Part shown: in pieces, positions 46,787 through 54,797 of the stretch | Layout: every line of letters begins with the position of its first letter | Position numbering within the stretch: the stretch's first letter is position 1 | Virus record (IMG/VR): IMGVR_UViG_3300021963_000025 | Coordinates: 126,001-190,000 of that record | Reading direction: 5' to 3' (one strand) | From: a virus | Length of the DNA stretch: 64,000 nt | Made by a program: the position numbers and the translations under genes | Notes under the pieces: model-generated | The model's input: only the letters and a program-made list of their open reading frames with translations | Databases searched by the model: none | Told to the model about the DNA's origin: nothing

Positions 46787-46832
46787 AATCCTGACAAAAT
46801 TGTTAATAACTTTTTTAGTCAGGATTTTTTTA
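46787..46832 (+). terminator. Intrinsic terminator
   Basis: Stem AATCCTGAC / GTCAGGATT with a 22-base loop and seven T. Between it and the next start (46833-46921) is A/T-rich sequence with TATATAAC and TATAAT but no clear match to either promoter class. Confidence 0.75.
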
Positions 46833-46921
46833 TGTCGTTTTTTTGTATTATATTTACATATCAAATTAAAGTGCGCAAAAAACAAAACCAATATATAACA
46901 TATAATACTTAAAAGAAACTT

Positions 46922-47215
46922 ATGAATATTTTAGATGAAGCAAGCGGAATAGTTAATAACCGCTCAGAAGAAGCAGACAGACAATATGGTCCTTTCTCAG
47001 AAGGCATGGACAGAGCTGCAATGATTTTTAAAGGTATGACCGGACTTGAAGTTACAGGTGAACACATGTTTAAAGCGCTAGTTGCACTTAAATTCTCTAG
47101 AGAATCTTACAATCACAAGCGTGATAACTTATTAGATGCAGTTGCATATATCCAAGGATTAGACAACTATATTGAAGAAAACAAGAACGATATCGATGAT
47201 GCATTCAATGGTTAA
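46922..47215 (+). CDS. DUF6378-like phage protein
   Basis: A 97-residue protein: LDEASGIVNNRSEEADRQYG, then a middle MFKALVALKFSRESYNHKRDNLLDAVAYIQGL. This matches the widespread small phage family (DUF6378, by recollection) whose members end with K-R-D-N-x-x-D-x-x-x-Y. Function is unknown; members often sit with nucleotide metabolism genes. It overlaps the next gene by eight bases. Confidence 0.65.
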   Translation: MNILDEASGIVNNRSEEADRQYGPFSEGMDRAAMIFKGMTGLEVTGEHMFKALVALKFSRESYNHKRDNLLDAVAYIQGLDNYIEENKNDIDDAFNG

Positions 47216-48257
47216 TATTTATGCAGTTTTAGATTCATTAAAGGGCAAGAAGATCGCAATTGATGATGTTGTAACTACGTATAGCTCAAAGAAGGCTAGC
47301 CATAAAAGTGCATGGGCCTTTCTCCTAGCTAATCAATTGAGGTCTCTCGGATTGAATGTTGAAGTACTTACCAAGTCAGAAGATATTCACCAATATGATG
47401 TTTGGTTAGTAGCACTTCCAATGGAATTCCAAGGGTCTTATAACCTATTTGGTGGAGCCACTGACGAACCAGCAGAGCGAATTAAAAGATTCTTAGATTT
47501 TGGTGGAACAATATATTGTTTGAATCGAGAAATGCCAGATGTTGGAGCATTCGCACGAAGTCGAATGAAATCATGTTCACCTTTATGGGCATCTCTTGAT
47601 GTTGAAGCACTTACAAAGAAGAGTAAAGAAACCCAAACAATTGAATTGAAATTGGCTTCCGGAACTTTTGTCTTAGGTGATTCCCATTCAGTTTCAGTAT
47701 ACCATCCCGGCACAAATATCAGCCGAAATGACGGTAAAACCTTATTTGGCGTCCTGAAAGAGGGAATGCAATTATATATTCCTGAAGGAACTGACCACCT
47801 AATCACATACTTTGGAAACATCGATGTTCGTCATCACTTATGTCGACAAGAAAAACCAATTGATGCTGTTAAAGCACTTGTAAAAAATTACTTTGAACAC
47901 TTACAATCACTAGGAATTCAAAAGAATACTGTTGTAAAATTGCTGCCTATAGAATTTGAAGGTCGCAGAATTCCTAAAACTGGGTACTACAAAGGAACTC
48001 CATTTATCGGTACTCAAAGAGAACGGACTCAATTGATGGAAATATTTAACGAAGAGGTTGACAAACTCTCGGCAATATATAATATGAACGTAATCGAATG
48101 GCCGATTCACTGGTACTCAGCAGACCCTCAATACTTTGCCGATACCTATATGGAAAAGCCAGGTTCAGTTCACCTGTCTAGAGAGTTTTACCAATATGAT
48201 TTCGAGACGTCCGAAAAAAATGTTGCCCTAAAGAAGACTATCAATACTCTTTTTTGA
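47208..48257 (+). CDS. Two-domain protein: Rossmann-like N-terminus and SGNH-hydrolase-like C-terminus
   Basis: A 349-residue protein. I choose ATG 47208 (MVNIYAVLDSL), which gives a normal overlap with the upstream gene, over an in-frame ATG at 47172. Residues about 15-130 have glycosyltransferase-like Rossmann strands (YDVWLVALPMEF, FLDFGGTIYCLN). From residue 155 the SGNH-type blocks appear: VLGDSHSVS (GDSHS, 157-161) and FGNIDVRHHL (203-210). The C-terminus, KTINTLF, resembles the -LF tails listed in the findings. It may modify a sugar or polymer; the substrate is unknown. Confidence 0.5.
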   Translation: MVNIYAVLDSLKGKKIAIDDVVTTYSSKKASHKSAWAFLLANQLRSLGLNVEVLTKSEDIHQYDVWLVALPMEFQGSYNLFGGATDEPAERIKRFLDFGGTIYCLNREMPDVGAFARSRMKSCSPLWASLDVEALTKKSKETQTIELKLASGTFVLGDSHSVSVYHPGTNISRNDGKTLFGVLKEGMQLYIPEGTDHLITYFGNIDVRHHLCRQEKPIDAVKALVKNYFEHLQSLGIQKNTVVKLLPIEFEGRRIPKTGYYKGTPFIGTQRERTQLMEIFNEEVDKLSAIYNMNVIEWPIHWYSADPQYFADTYMEKPGSVHLSREFYQYDFETSEKNVALKKTINTLF

Positions 48258-48283
48258 AACTTTTTAAATAAACCAAGTATAAA
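48254..48283 (+). promoter_or_regulatory. TTGAAAC-class promoter for inositol-phosphate synthase
   Basis: TTGAAA (48254-48259) overlaps the TGA stop of the previous gene; 18-base spacer beginning with C; TATAAA (48278-48283). The ATG is at 48309. Confidence 0.6.
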
Positions 48284-48308
48284 AATTATAAATTAAATTT
48301 TAAGAAAA

Positions 48309-49496
48309 ATGAACAAAATTAAAGTAGGAATTATTGGAACTGGAAATTGTGCCAAATCATTAGTCGAAGGTGTACAGTATTACACAGAGAACCCAAATGA
48401 TATTACTGGGATGATGAAATCCGACATCGGAGGTTACAAAGCAGAAAATATTGAATTTGTTTGTGGATTCGAAATTGATGAACGTAAAGTTAATCAAACG
48501 TTAGGATACGCACTTAAACAAAGACCAAACTCTGCATGGGACATTGTTGATGTTATTCACTCTGAAGCGCCAGTTTACGAGGCTCCAGTAATTGATGGTT
48601 ATGCAGCCCTTATGGATAACTATCCAGAACAAAACCGTTTCTTAGTTGATGAAAAATTAAGAAACTCTACAGACATGAATCGTACTGATTGGACACCTAA
48701 AAAATCACGCGAATGGAAAGACCAAATCATTGCTAAATTAAAAGACCATGGTGTTGAAGTATTGATTAACTACTTACCAGTAGGTTCTCAAAAAACAACT
48801 GAATTCTGGGCTGAAATTTGTCTTGAAACAGGAATCTCTCTAGTAAACTGTATTCCAGTATTTATTGCCTCTGACCCAGCTTGGGAGCAAAGATTTATCG
48901 ATGCTGGTATTCCAATCATCGGAGACGATATGCGTTCTCAATTTGGAGCAAGTATTCTTTCTCAAATGTTACAAGAACTTGCCTTTGAAAGAGGACATCA
49001 TGTAAAAGCCCACATCCAAAGAAATGTTGGAGGTAACACAGACTTCTTAAATATGGAAGATAAATCTCGTCTTGCTTCTAAAAAGATTTCTAAAGAAAAC
49101 GTTATCCGTGCACAAAATGAAATTCGTGGAATTTCAACTGAAGATTCATTCCTACATGCAGGTCCTTCTGAGTATATCGCATTCTATGGTGATAACAAAG
49201 TTGCTAACTTCCGTTTAGAACTTACAGGATTCGGTGGAGCACCAGTTCTTTTTGATGCTCAATTAAGTGTACAAGACTCTCCAAACTCAGCTGGAGTAGT
49301 AATCGACGCAGTTCGTTATTTAAGAGTTGCAAGAGAATTAGGAGTTGTAGGAGCCTTAAGAGGTCCTTCAGCGTTCACACAAAAAACTCCACCAGATCAA
49401 ATGATGTTTGCTGATGCTGTTTATGAGTGTACTGAATTGGCTGCAAGACGCTTAACAGATTCTACAAGAAAACAGTTAGCTGCTAAAAAAGCCTAA
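48309..49496 (+). CDS. ino1: Myo-inositol-1-phosphate synthase
   Basis: A 395-residue NAD-dependent enzyme that cyclises glucose-6-phosphate to inositol-1-phosphate. It has the family motifs: Rossmann loop GTGNCAKSLVEG (residues 10-21), NYLPVGSQKTTEFWAE, NCIPVFIASDP, GDDMRSQFGAS and GGNTDFLNM. Length and motifs fit the bacterial/archaeal type (Mycobacterium Ino1 about 367). It has its own TTGAAAC-class promoter and strong terminator, so it is a monocistronic unit. It is also rich in CGT arginine codons, suggesting high expression. Its likely use is to feed inositol lipids or a modified polymer. Finding this in a phage is unusual. Confidence 0.88.
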   Translation: MNKIKVGIIGTGNCAKSLVEGVQYYTENPNDITGMMKSDIGGYKAENIEFVCGFEIDERKVNQTLGYALKQRPNSAWDIVDVIHSEAPVYEAPVIDGYAALMDNYPEQNRFLVDEKLRNSTDMNRTDWTPKKSREWKDQIIAKLKDHGVEVLINYLPVGSQKTTEFWAEICLETGISLVNCIPVFIASDPAWEQRFIDAGIPIIGDDMRSQFGASILSQMLQELAFERGHHVKAHIQRNVGGNTDFLNMEDKSRLASKKISKENVIRAQNEIRGISTEDSFLHAGPSEYIAFYGDNKVANFRLELTGFGGAPVLFDAQLSVQDSPNSAGVVIDAVRYLRVARELGVVGALRGPSAFTQKTPPDQMMFADAVYECTELAARRLTDSTRKQLAAKKA

Positions 49497-49511
49497 CAAT
49501 TACATTAATCC

Positions 49512-49542
49512 AAAAGGGAGAGAAGCAACTCTCCCTTTTTTT
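49512..49542 (+). terminator. Intrinsic terminator after inositol-phosphate synthase
   Basis: Stem AAAAGGGAGA / TCTCCCTTTT with an eight-base loop and a T-run. Confidence 0.85.
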
Positions 49543-49557
49543 ATCAAAACTTTAAGC

Positions 49558-49956
49558 ATGTTAAACATTTTTAAAACCAAAAAACCAGTCGATATCTACG
49601 GATATGATTTTGATGGGGTAATTTCAATTGGAATAACTCCAAGAGCATCTAGTGATTTTGTTATTACCGGAAGATGCATTGATGAACAAGACGAAATCAA
49701 AGCAATCCTTAAAGAGAGAGGAATTAAATGCAAAGTCTATTTTAATCCAATGACCCTTGAAGAACGTGGAAACCATACGGTTGCCGCAAGAAGAAATTCT
49801 GGGCATCATAAGGCACATACAATTAATCGTTTAAAAAATGAAGGTGTTATTGTTTCACGTTTTTTTGAAGATGACCCAATACAATACCAAATCATTCAGG
49901 AAAACTGTCCAGATGTAGAATTGGTTAACATTGTATCAAAATTAGTACAAAAATAA
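49558..49956 (+). CDS. Minimal HAD-family phosphatase-like protein
   Basis: A 132-residue protein with all four HAD motifs: DFD (D17, D19) in YGYDFDGVI, threonine T37 in VITGR, a lysine near 85 (HHKAH) and FFEDDP with D105 and D106. No cap domain is present. HAD enzymes remove phosphates; placed 60 bases after inositol-phosphate synthase, it could dephosphorylate inositol-phosphate, but nothing in the sequence fixes the substrate. It is coupled to the next gene by a one-base gap. Confidence 0.6.
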   Translation: MLNIFKTKKPVDIYGYDFDGVISIGITPRASSDFVITGRCIDEQDEIKAILKERGIKCKVYFNPMTLEERGNHTVAARRNSGHHKAHTINRLKNEGVIVSRFFEDDPIQYQIIQENCPDVELVNIVSKLVQK

Positions 49957-49957
49957 A

Positions 49958-50659
49958 ATGAGCAGAGTTAAACTTCCTGAGCTTCCAATTTCAAAATTGG
50001 AAAAGACCCGACTTAAAAAGAAATATGTTAAGATACTAGGAGCATCTGAAGGTGTTGATGATAGTATGATTGGTGAAAGTATTGCTAATTATTTAATTCC
50101 TGAGGTTGACTATAAGGGAATGGTTTGTCTTGACCTTGGAGCCAATATTGGAGCTTTTACTCAAATTGCACTGGATTCCGGAGCAAGTAAAGTTTGTACA
50201 GTAGAGTGTGATGCCCGAAACTTTGAAAAACTACAATCAACATACAAGAATGATGATTATGTCGATTTGGTTTATGCTGCCGTTTCTGGACTACCTGATA
50301 AGACCTTAAAAATATTCAAATCTTCAAGCCAAAATGCACATTGTTCAACATCAATTGAGAGCAAAATGAAGTTTAGTGAATATGACTATGTTGAAAATAT
50401 CCATCTGAAAAAGTTACTAAAGAAGTACAGTCCAGATATTATTAAAATGGATATTGAATCTGCTGAGTATACCCTAATCGATACCTTAATCGATTACGAA
50501 CCTAAATATTTATTTATTGAATTGCATGCCGGAAAACATAGAGCTGAAATGTATGAAGTGTTAGGAAGACTACAGTCAATTTATCCATATTCAAAAGTGG
50601 TTCCATTGGTTATATTTACCGACAATTTAATAGCACATGACTGCTTCTTTAAAAAATAA
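49958..50659 (+). CDS. FkbM-family methyltransferase
   Basis: A 233-residue SAM-dependent methyltransferase of the FkbM type: binding loop CLDLGANIGAF (residues 57-67), VECDARNFEKL, then DIIKMDIESAEYTLI and LFIELHAGKH. FkbM enzymes O-methylate sugars or hydroxylated small molecules. Its place downstream of inositol-phosphate synthase and HAD suggests work on the same product, by inference. The acceptor is unknown. Confidence 0.75.
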   Translation: MSRVKLPELPISKLEKTRLKKKYVKILGASEGVDDSMIGESIANYLIPEVDYKGMVCLDLGANIGAFTQIALDSGASKVCTVECDARNFEKLQSTYKNDDYVDLVYAAVSGLPDKTLKIFKSSSQNAHCSTSIESKMKFSEYDYVENIHLKKLLKKYSPDIIKMDIESAEYTLIDTLIDYEPKYLFIELHAGKHRAEMYEVLGRLQSIYPYSKVVPLVIFTDNLIAHDCFFKK

Positions 50660-50667
50660 AAATTAAA

Positions 50668-51858
50668 ATGACTTCAAATAAACACTTGCTTGAGATGGAT
50701 TCTCAAGCACTGTTGGATTTAATACCAACAGAAAAAAGACAACTTATTCGAGATTTCGTTCATGAAATGAATCGAAGAGAGTATGAGGTTCGTTTTGCAA
50801 AAACATGCACCTTCGATACATTTAGACATCGAGAAGGCACTGGAAAAGAAGACACATTTGGACATGGATTTATTGTAGAGGGACGTTCAGTTCCATACTT
50901 CCACCCAAATCGTTCTTTTCACGATGAGATTATTTGGTTAAATGAAAATGTGTTCTACAATCCAGACTGTACATTTGAGGACCGATTAATTAATGCCGCA
51001 ATTGTAAAATTCTATGGGCCGTCAAACACAATTAGTCTATTAACGCATGACACTGGATTTCCATTCGTTAAATATGACAGATTAGTTAATGACGAGAAGT
51101 ATGTTCTACAGTGTATGGTTAATATGGAGAATGCAAAAAGACGTGGAGAAAAGATTTATGGTACTACTGAATTACGAACAAGTCTTCAAACTGAATCGAG
51201 AAACCATGCAAGAGTAATTAAAACTCCTTATGATGTATTAATTGGTGCCGAACCGGATCCAACTAGACAGAGTCGAACCAGCGATATGTTCTTTTGGTTT
51301 ACCCTACTAGGTCCGCGTTTTGCAGAATTTTATTCTAAGAAGCCGACAATGGAAGAGTCGTTTGATTTCCTAACATCACATCGAGGAATTGGAAACTATT
51401 ATGGTTACCACTTTAGTACCAACCTTGCCCGAATGCCTGAAATCGGTACTCCCGACCTATTGCGACCTAATGCTCCTTTTGGAAATCTTAACGAAGATGA
51501 TGACTTTGTTGCACCCGGAGTTGGAGCGATGACCACAATCAACTGGTTCTATGAACACTTAGGTTTTTCAATCTCGTCTGACGTTGGAGCCAAGGTTATC
51601 AGACAAATCCGGGACACTCAACACGAGTTCTTTGATTTTACTGGAGAAAATCTTGACTATTTAAAAGTAATCACCGAGACCGGAAGATTTACAACGTTTG
51701 GTACAGAAATTAGTTGTTGTCAGTTTGGTGTATTTTTACGATTGAGAGATAGTAAAAAGATGGCCCTAAACCGTGCAAATGCTCCAATTTCTAAAGAACA
51801 AATCGGTGAATCATGTGAAGTAGATGAACCAACATTTAAAAGTTCATGTTTATTTTAA
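50668..51858 (+). CDS. Thymine-hypermodification protein (5-hmdU DNA kinase helical / aGPT-PPlase-like)
   Basis: A 396-residue protein. It has the helix-hairpin-helix-like SHRGIGNYYGYHFSTNLARM (about residues 237-256) and the following APGVGAMTTINWFYEH (282-297), the layout of the family described as alpha-glutamyl/putrescinyl thymine pyrophosphorylase or 5-hydroxymethyl-dU DNA kinase. Such proteins act on 5-hmdU in DNA to start further decoration of thymine. The assignment is by motif memory. It lies directly before an all-alpha dUTPase/dCTPase and DNA polymerase, matching a DNA-modification role. It ends SSCLF. Confidence 0.5.
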   Translation: MTSNKHLLEMDSQALLDLIPTEKRQLIRDFVHEMNRREYEVRFAKTCTFDTFRHREGTGKEDTFGHGFIVEGRSVPYFHPNRSFHDEIIWLNENVFYNPDCTFEDRLINAAIVKFYGPSNTISLLTHDTGFPFVKYDRLVNDEKYVLQCMVNMENAKRRGEKIYGTTELRTSLQTESRNHARVIKTPYDVLIGAEPDPTRQSRTSDMFFWFTLLGPRFAEFYSKKPTMEESFDFLTSHRGIGNYYGYHFSTNLARMPEIGTPDLLRPNAPFGNLNEDDDFVAPGVGAMTTINWFYEHLGFSISSDVGAKVIRQIRDTQHEFFDFTGENLDYLKVITETGRFTTFGTEISCCQFGVFLRLRDSKKMALNRANAPISKEQIGESCEVDEPTFKSSCLF

Positions 51859-51899
51859 ACAAGTTCAAAATTACCTATAAAACTATTATATAAAAACTT

Positions 51900-52367
51900 A
51901 TGGCAAATATAGACAATCAATGTAAAGACCTGGAAGTTAAAGACTTCTATTCAGATTCGACCACTCACTTGGCGGATATAATGGAAAACCAAAAGAAAAT
52001 GCAGGAGCAGACTTATGGTTTCAATTTTGAAAATATGTCAATTAGAGAAATTATGAACTTTTGGCATGTTAATACGCATGCAGTAGTTGATGAAATTCAC
52101 GAGATGACTGATGCCCTTGGAGGTATTAAAGATGGTAGTGGAAATGCAGTTTGGAAATACTGGAAAAAAGACTTTTCAAAGTATGAAACTATGAAAATCA
52201 GTGACCTATCTGAAGAGGACAAAAAAGAACTTTATATGGAATGGGTAGACATACTACACTTCTTTATAAATTATGCGTCTTCAATCGGATTAGATGCAAA
52301 AACAGCTTACAATTATTACTTCGCGAAAGCAGAAGAAAATGTTAACCGTCAAAAAAGAGGATATTAA
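51900..52367 (+). CDS. 56: All-alpha dUTPase/dCTPase (gp56-like)
   Basis: A 155-residue protein of the all-alpha NTP pyrophosphatase group that includes T4 gp56. Metal-binding E65xxE68 (DEIHE) and E114xxD117 (EWVDILHFF) are visible, and it ends ENVNRQKRGY, typical of dimeric dUTPases. It would hydrolyse dUTP and/or dCTP so that only the wanted nucleotides enter DNA. Its stop overlaps the polymerase start (TAATG). Confidence 0.72.
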   Translation: MANIDNQCKDLEVKDFYSDSTTHLADIMENQKKMQEQTYGFNFENMSIREIMNFWHVNTHAVVDEIHEMTDALGGIKDGSGNAVWKYWKKDFSKYETMKISDLSEEDKKELYMEWVDILHFFINYASSIGLDAKTAYNYYFAKAEENVNRQKRGY

Positions 52368-53764
52368 TGATACTTGACATCGAACAGCGTGAAAAAGATG
52401 TAATCATTTCATATTACAATGACAAAGGAGAAGTAGCATTCAAACAATACCCAGTGGATAAATTCCAAAATTGGTATGTTTGTGATGACAAAGACAAAGC
52501 GGCTAGCCCAGATTATAAAAACTGGGATGGCCGTCCTGTTAAACTAGGATATGGAAAACAATTCAATAAGTTCTCCATTCTTTATTTTTTAGATAATATT
52601 TCAGAGAAAGACAAAAAAGACCTGACAGCATACAATATGCCAAAAACCTATTTTGTCGATATTGAAACTGAAATTGTTGATGGCTTTCCAAAAGCCGAAG
52701 AGGCCAAAAGTAGAATTCTTTCATTCTCAATAATCACTCCAGACCGTAAAGCAATCGTCTTAGGTTTGGAAGATATGGCTCCAGATAAAATCCAAAAGAT
52801 TCAAGATGATACCAATGAGTACTTTAAAGATTTTGATATGGACTGGGAATTTAAGTACCATAAGTTCAAGTCAGAGTATGATATGGTGTACACATTCTTA
52901 ATGAAATTCTTACCAAAGTTTCCAATGATGACTGGATGGAATTTTATCAACTATGACTGGCAATATATTGTTAATCGATGCAAAAGACTTCAAATTGATA
53001 TTAAAGAAGTTGGTATGACTAATTCAATCGATCATACTGATGGTCGACCTCTTCATATCGGAATTCTTGACTACATGCAATTGTATGACAAATATGACCG
53101 AACTGTAAAAGTTAAAGAATCCAACTCTTTGGATTATGTTTCAAGTCAAGTTTTGAACGTTAACAAAATCAAGTTCACTGGCTCACTACAGGACTTATAC
53201 CGAGATAATTTTGTCAAGTACATATATTATAACGTTGTCGATTCAGTGCTTGTGTATTACATTGACCAGAAGTTGAAGTCGATGGAAGTACTTTTAACAT
53301 TGGCAAATATTACAAATATGCCTCTATACAAAGCAAGTTCTCCAGTGGCAGTTACTGAGGCGATTATGGCCAGAAAACTTGCTGAGCAAGGAATGCGAAT
53401 TGGAAGTGAAGAGAAAACTGATAGTCAAAAAGATGGCCAATATGCTGGAGCATTCGTAAAAGAACCAATACTTGGATTCTATGAAGGTGTAAGTGCATTT
53501 GACTTTGCGTCACTATACCCTTCTATCATGAGACAATTTAATATATCTCCAGATGCCTACATCGAAAAGATTTATAAAAGTGAAATTGAAGAGAGACGTA
53601 AAGACAAAGAGGTTATTGTTTGTGATAATGGTGTAGTATATAAGACCGAAGATTCAATCTTAAGAAAGATATTAAGTGACCTTTATGCGCAACGTAAAGA
53701 TTATAAAAAAACTTCTTATGAATATTTCACAAAAGCTGACCGGTTGAAAAAACTGCTCCAATAA
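52367..53764 (+). CDS. 43A: DNA polymerase, N-terminal half (exonuclease and motif A)
   Basis: A 465-residue B-family polymerase fragment, homologous to about the first half of T4 gp43 (898). Exonuclease motifs are complete: FVDIETE (D98, E100), GWNFINYDWQ (N192, D197) and YNVVDSV (Y288, D292). The polymerase palm motif A is DFASLYPSIM (D379 to M388). It ends in a lysine-rich helix KKLLQ; motifs B and C are missing. They are in a second gene at 59953. The break lies between motif A and motif B, in the fingers, as in several T4-like phages. Confidence 0.88.
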   Translation: MILDIEQREKDVIISYYNDKGEVAFKQYPVDKFQNWYVCDDKDKAASPDYKNWDGRPVKLGYGKQFNKFSILYFLDNISEKDKKDLTAYNMPKTYFVDIETEIVDGFPKAEEAKSRILSFSIITPDRKAIVLGLEDMAPDKIQKIQDDTNEYFKDFDMDWEFKYHKFKSEYDMVYTFLMKFLPKFPMMTGWNFINYDWQYIVNRCKRLQIDIKEVGMTNSIDHTDGRPLHIGILDYMQLYDKYDRTVKVKESNSLDYVSSQVLNVNKIKFTGSLQDLYRDNFVKYIYYNVVDSVLVYYIDQKLKSMEVLLTLANITNMPLYKASSPVAVTEAIMARKLAEQGMRIGSEEKTDSQKDGQYAGAFVKEPILGFYEGVSAFDFASLYPSIMRQFNISPDAYIEKIYKSEIEERRKDKEVIVCDNGVVYKTEDSILRKILSDLYAQRKDYKKTSYEYFTKADRLKKLLQ

Positions 53765-53774
53765 AACGTATATA
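53744..53774 (+). promoter_or_regulatory. Possible promoter for nrdB
   Basis: TTGAAA (53744-53749) with a 19-base spacer and TATATA (53769-53774), a weaker version of the TTGAAAC class. The -10 region also reads TATATATAAA, like the late box. Confidence 0.35.
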
Positions 53775-53799
53775 TAAATTTCTAAAAAAATAATCACCA

Positions 53800-54777
53800 A
53801 TGAGCAATATCTTCGAAAAAAGAGTAAATATTTTACCCTACGAATATCCTTCGCTATTAGCATACAAAGATGCAATCCGACACTCGTATTGGATTCACAC
53901 TGAATTTAACTTCACAACTGATATTGATGACTTTATGACTAAAGTAACTGACTCAGAGCGTGAAGTAATTAAAAGAGCAATGTTAGCCATCGCACAAATC
54001 GAGGTTAATGTTAAAACTTTTTGGGCAGACCTTTACAAAAGAATGCCAATCACTGAAATTGGAGATGTTGGCATGACATTTGCTGAAAGTGAAGTAAGAC
54101 ATAAAGATGCTTACGCACAATTATTAAGAATCCTAGGATTAGAAGACGAATTCCAACATGTAGTAGAGATTCCAGCAATTAAAGATAGAATTGCATACTT
54201 AAGCAAGTATTTGGACGGTACAAGAAGTAAGGACAATAAAATGTATACGAAATCCGTATTGTTATTTTCATTGTTTATTGAGCATGTTAGTTTATTTAGT
54301 CAATTTTTCATTATGATGTCTTTCAACAAAGAGAAAAACCTATTTAAGGGTATTTCAAATGTAGTTGAGGCGACGAGTAAAGAGGAGGAAATCCATGGAA
54401 ACTTCGGATCTGAATTGATTAACATTATTAAAAAAGAGAACCCAGAATGGTTCGATGCGGAATTTGAACATCTTATAGATTCTGCTTGTAAAAAAGCATA
54501 CTTAGCAGAGGTTAAAATTCTTGATTGGATTTTTGAAAAGGGTGAACTTGATTTCCTATCAAAAGAAACTATCAAACAATTTATTCAAAATCGTTTTAAT
54601 AATTCTCTACAACGAATTGGAATGAAACCCGTATTTGATGTTGATTTTACAGAAATTGAAAAGTCTCTTTGGTTTGATGTTGAGATTCTTTCAACAAAAG
54701 AAGGTGATTTCTTCTATAAAAAATCAATCGATTATAACAAAAAGTCTAAGGCAATTACCGAAGACGACTTATTTTAA
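53800..54777 (+). CDS. nrdB: Ribonucleotide reductase small subunit NrdB
   Basis: A 325-residue class I small subunit. Metal-ligand motifs are visible: FAESEVRHKDAY (E and H), then the second ligand group EEIHGNFG, with the helical scaffold around them. The C-terminus ends ITEDDLF, the tail that docks on NrdA. Together with nrdA it makes deoxynucleotides for replication. The pair sits between the two halves of the DNA polymerase. Confidence 0.88.
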   Translation: MSNIFEKRVNILPYEYPSLLAYKDAIRHSYWIHTEFNFTTDIDDFMTKVTDSEREVIKRAMLAIAQIEVNVKTFWADLYKRMPITEIGDVGMTFAESEVRHKDAYAQLLRILGLEDEFQHVVEIPAIKDRIAYLSKYLDGTRSKDNKMYTKSVLLFSLFIEHVSLFSQFFIMMSFNKEKNLFKGISNVVEATSKEEEIHGNFGSELINIIKKENPEWFDAEFEHLIDSACKKAYLAEVKILDWIFEKGELDFLSKETIKQFIQNRFNNSLQRIGMKPVFDVDFTEIEKSLWFDVEILSTKEGDFFYKKSIDYNKKSKAITEDDLF

Positions 54778-54797
54778 AATTAAAAACAAAGGACTAA

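Noticed and set aside
51864-51894. TTCAAA-N19-TATAAA as another TTGAAAC-class promoter
   Set aside because: Both hexamer and spacing deviate; too weak to list as a feature.
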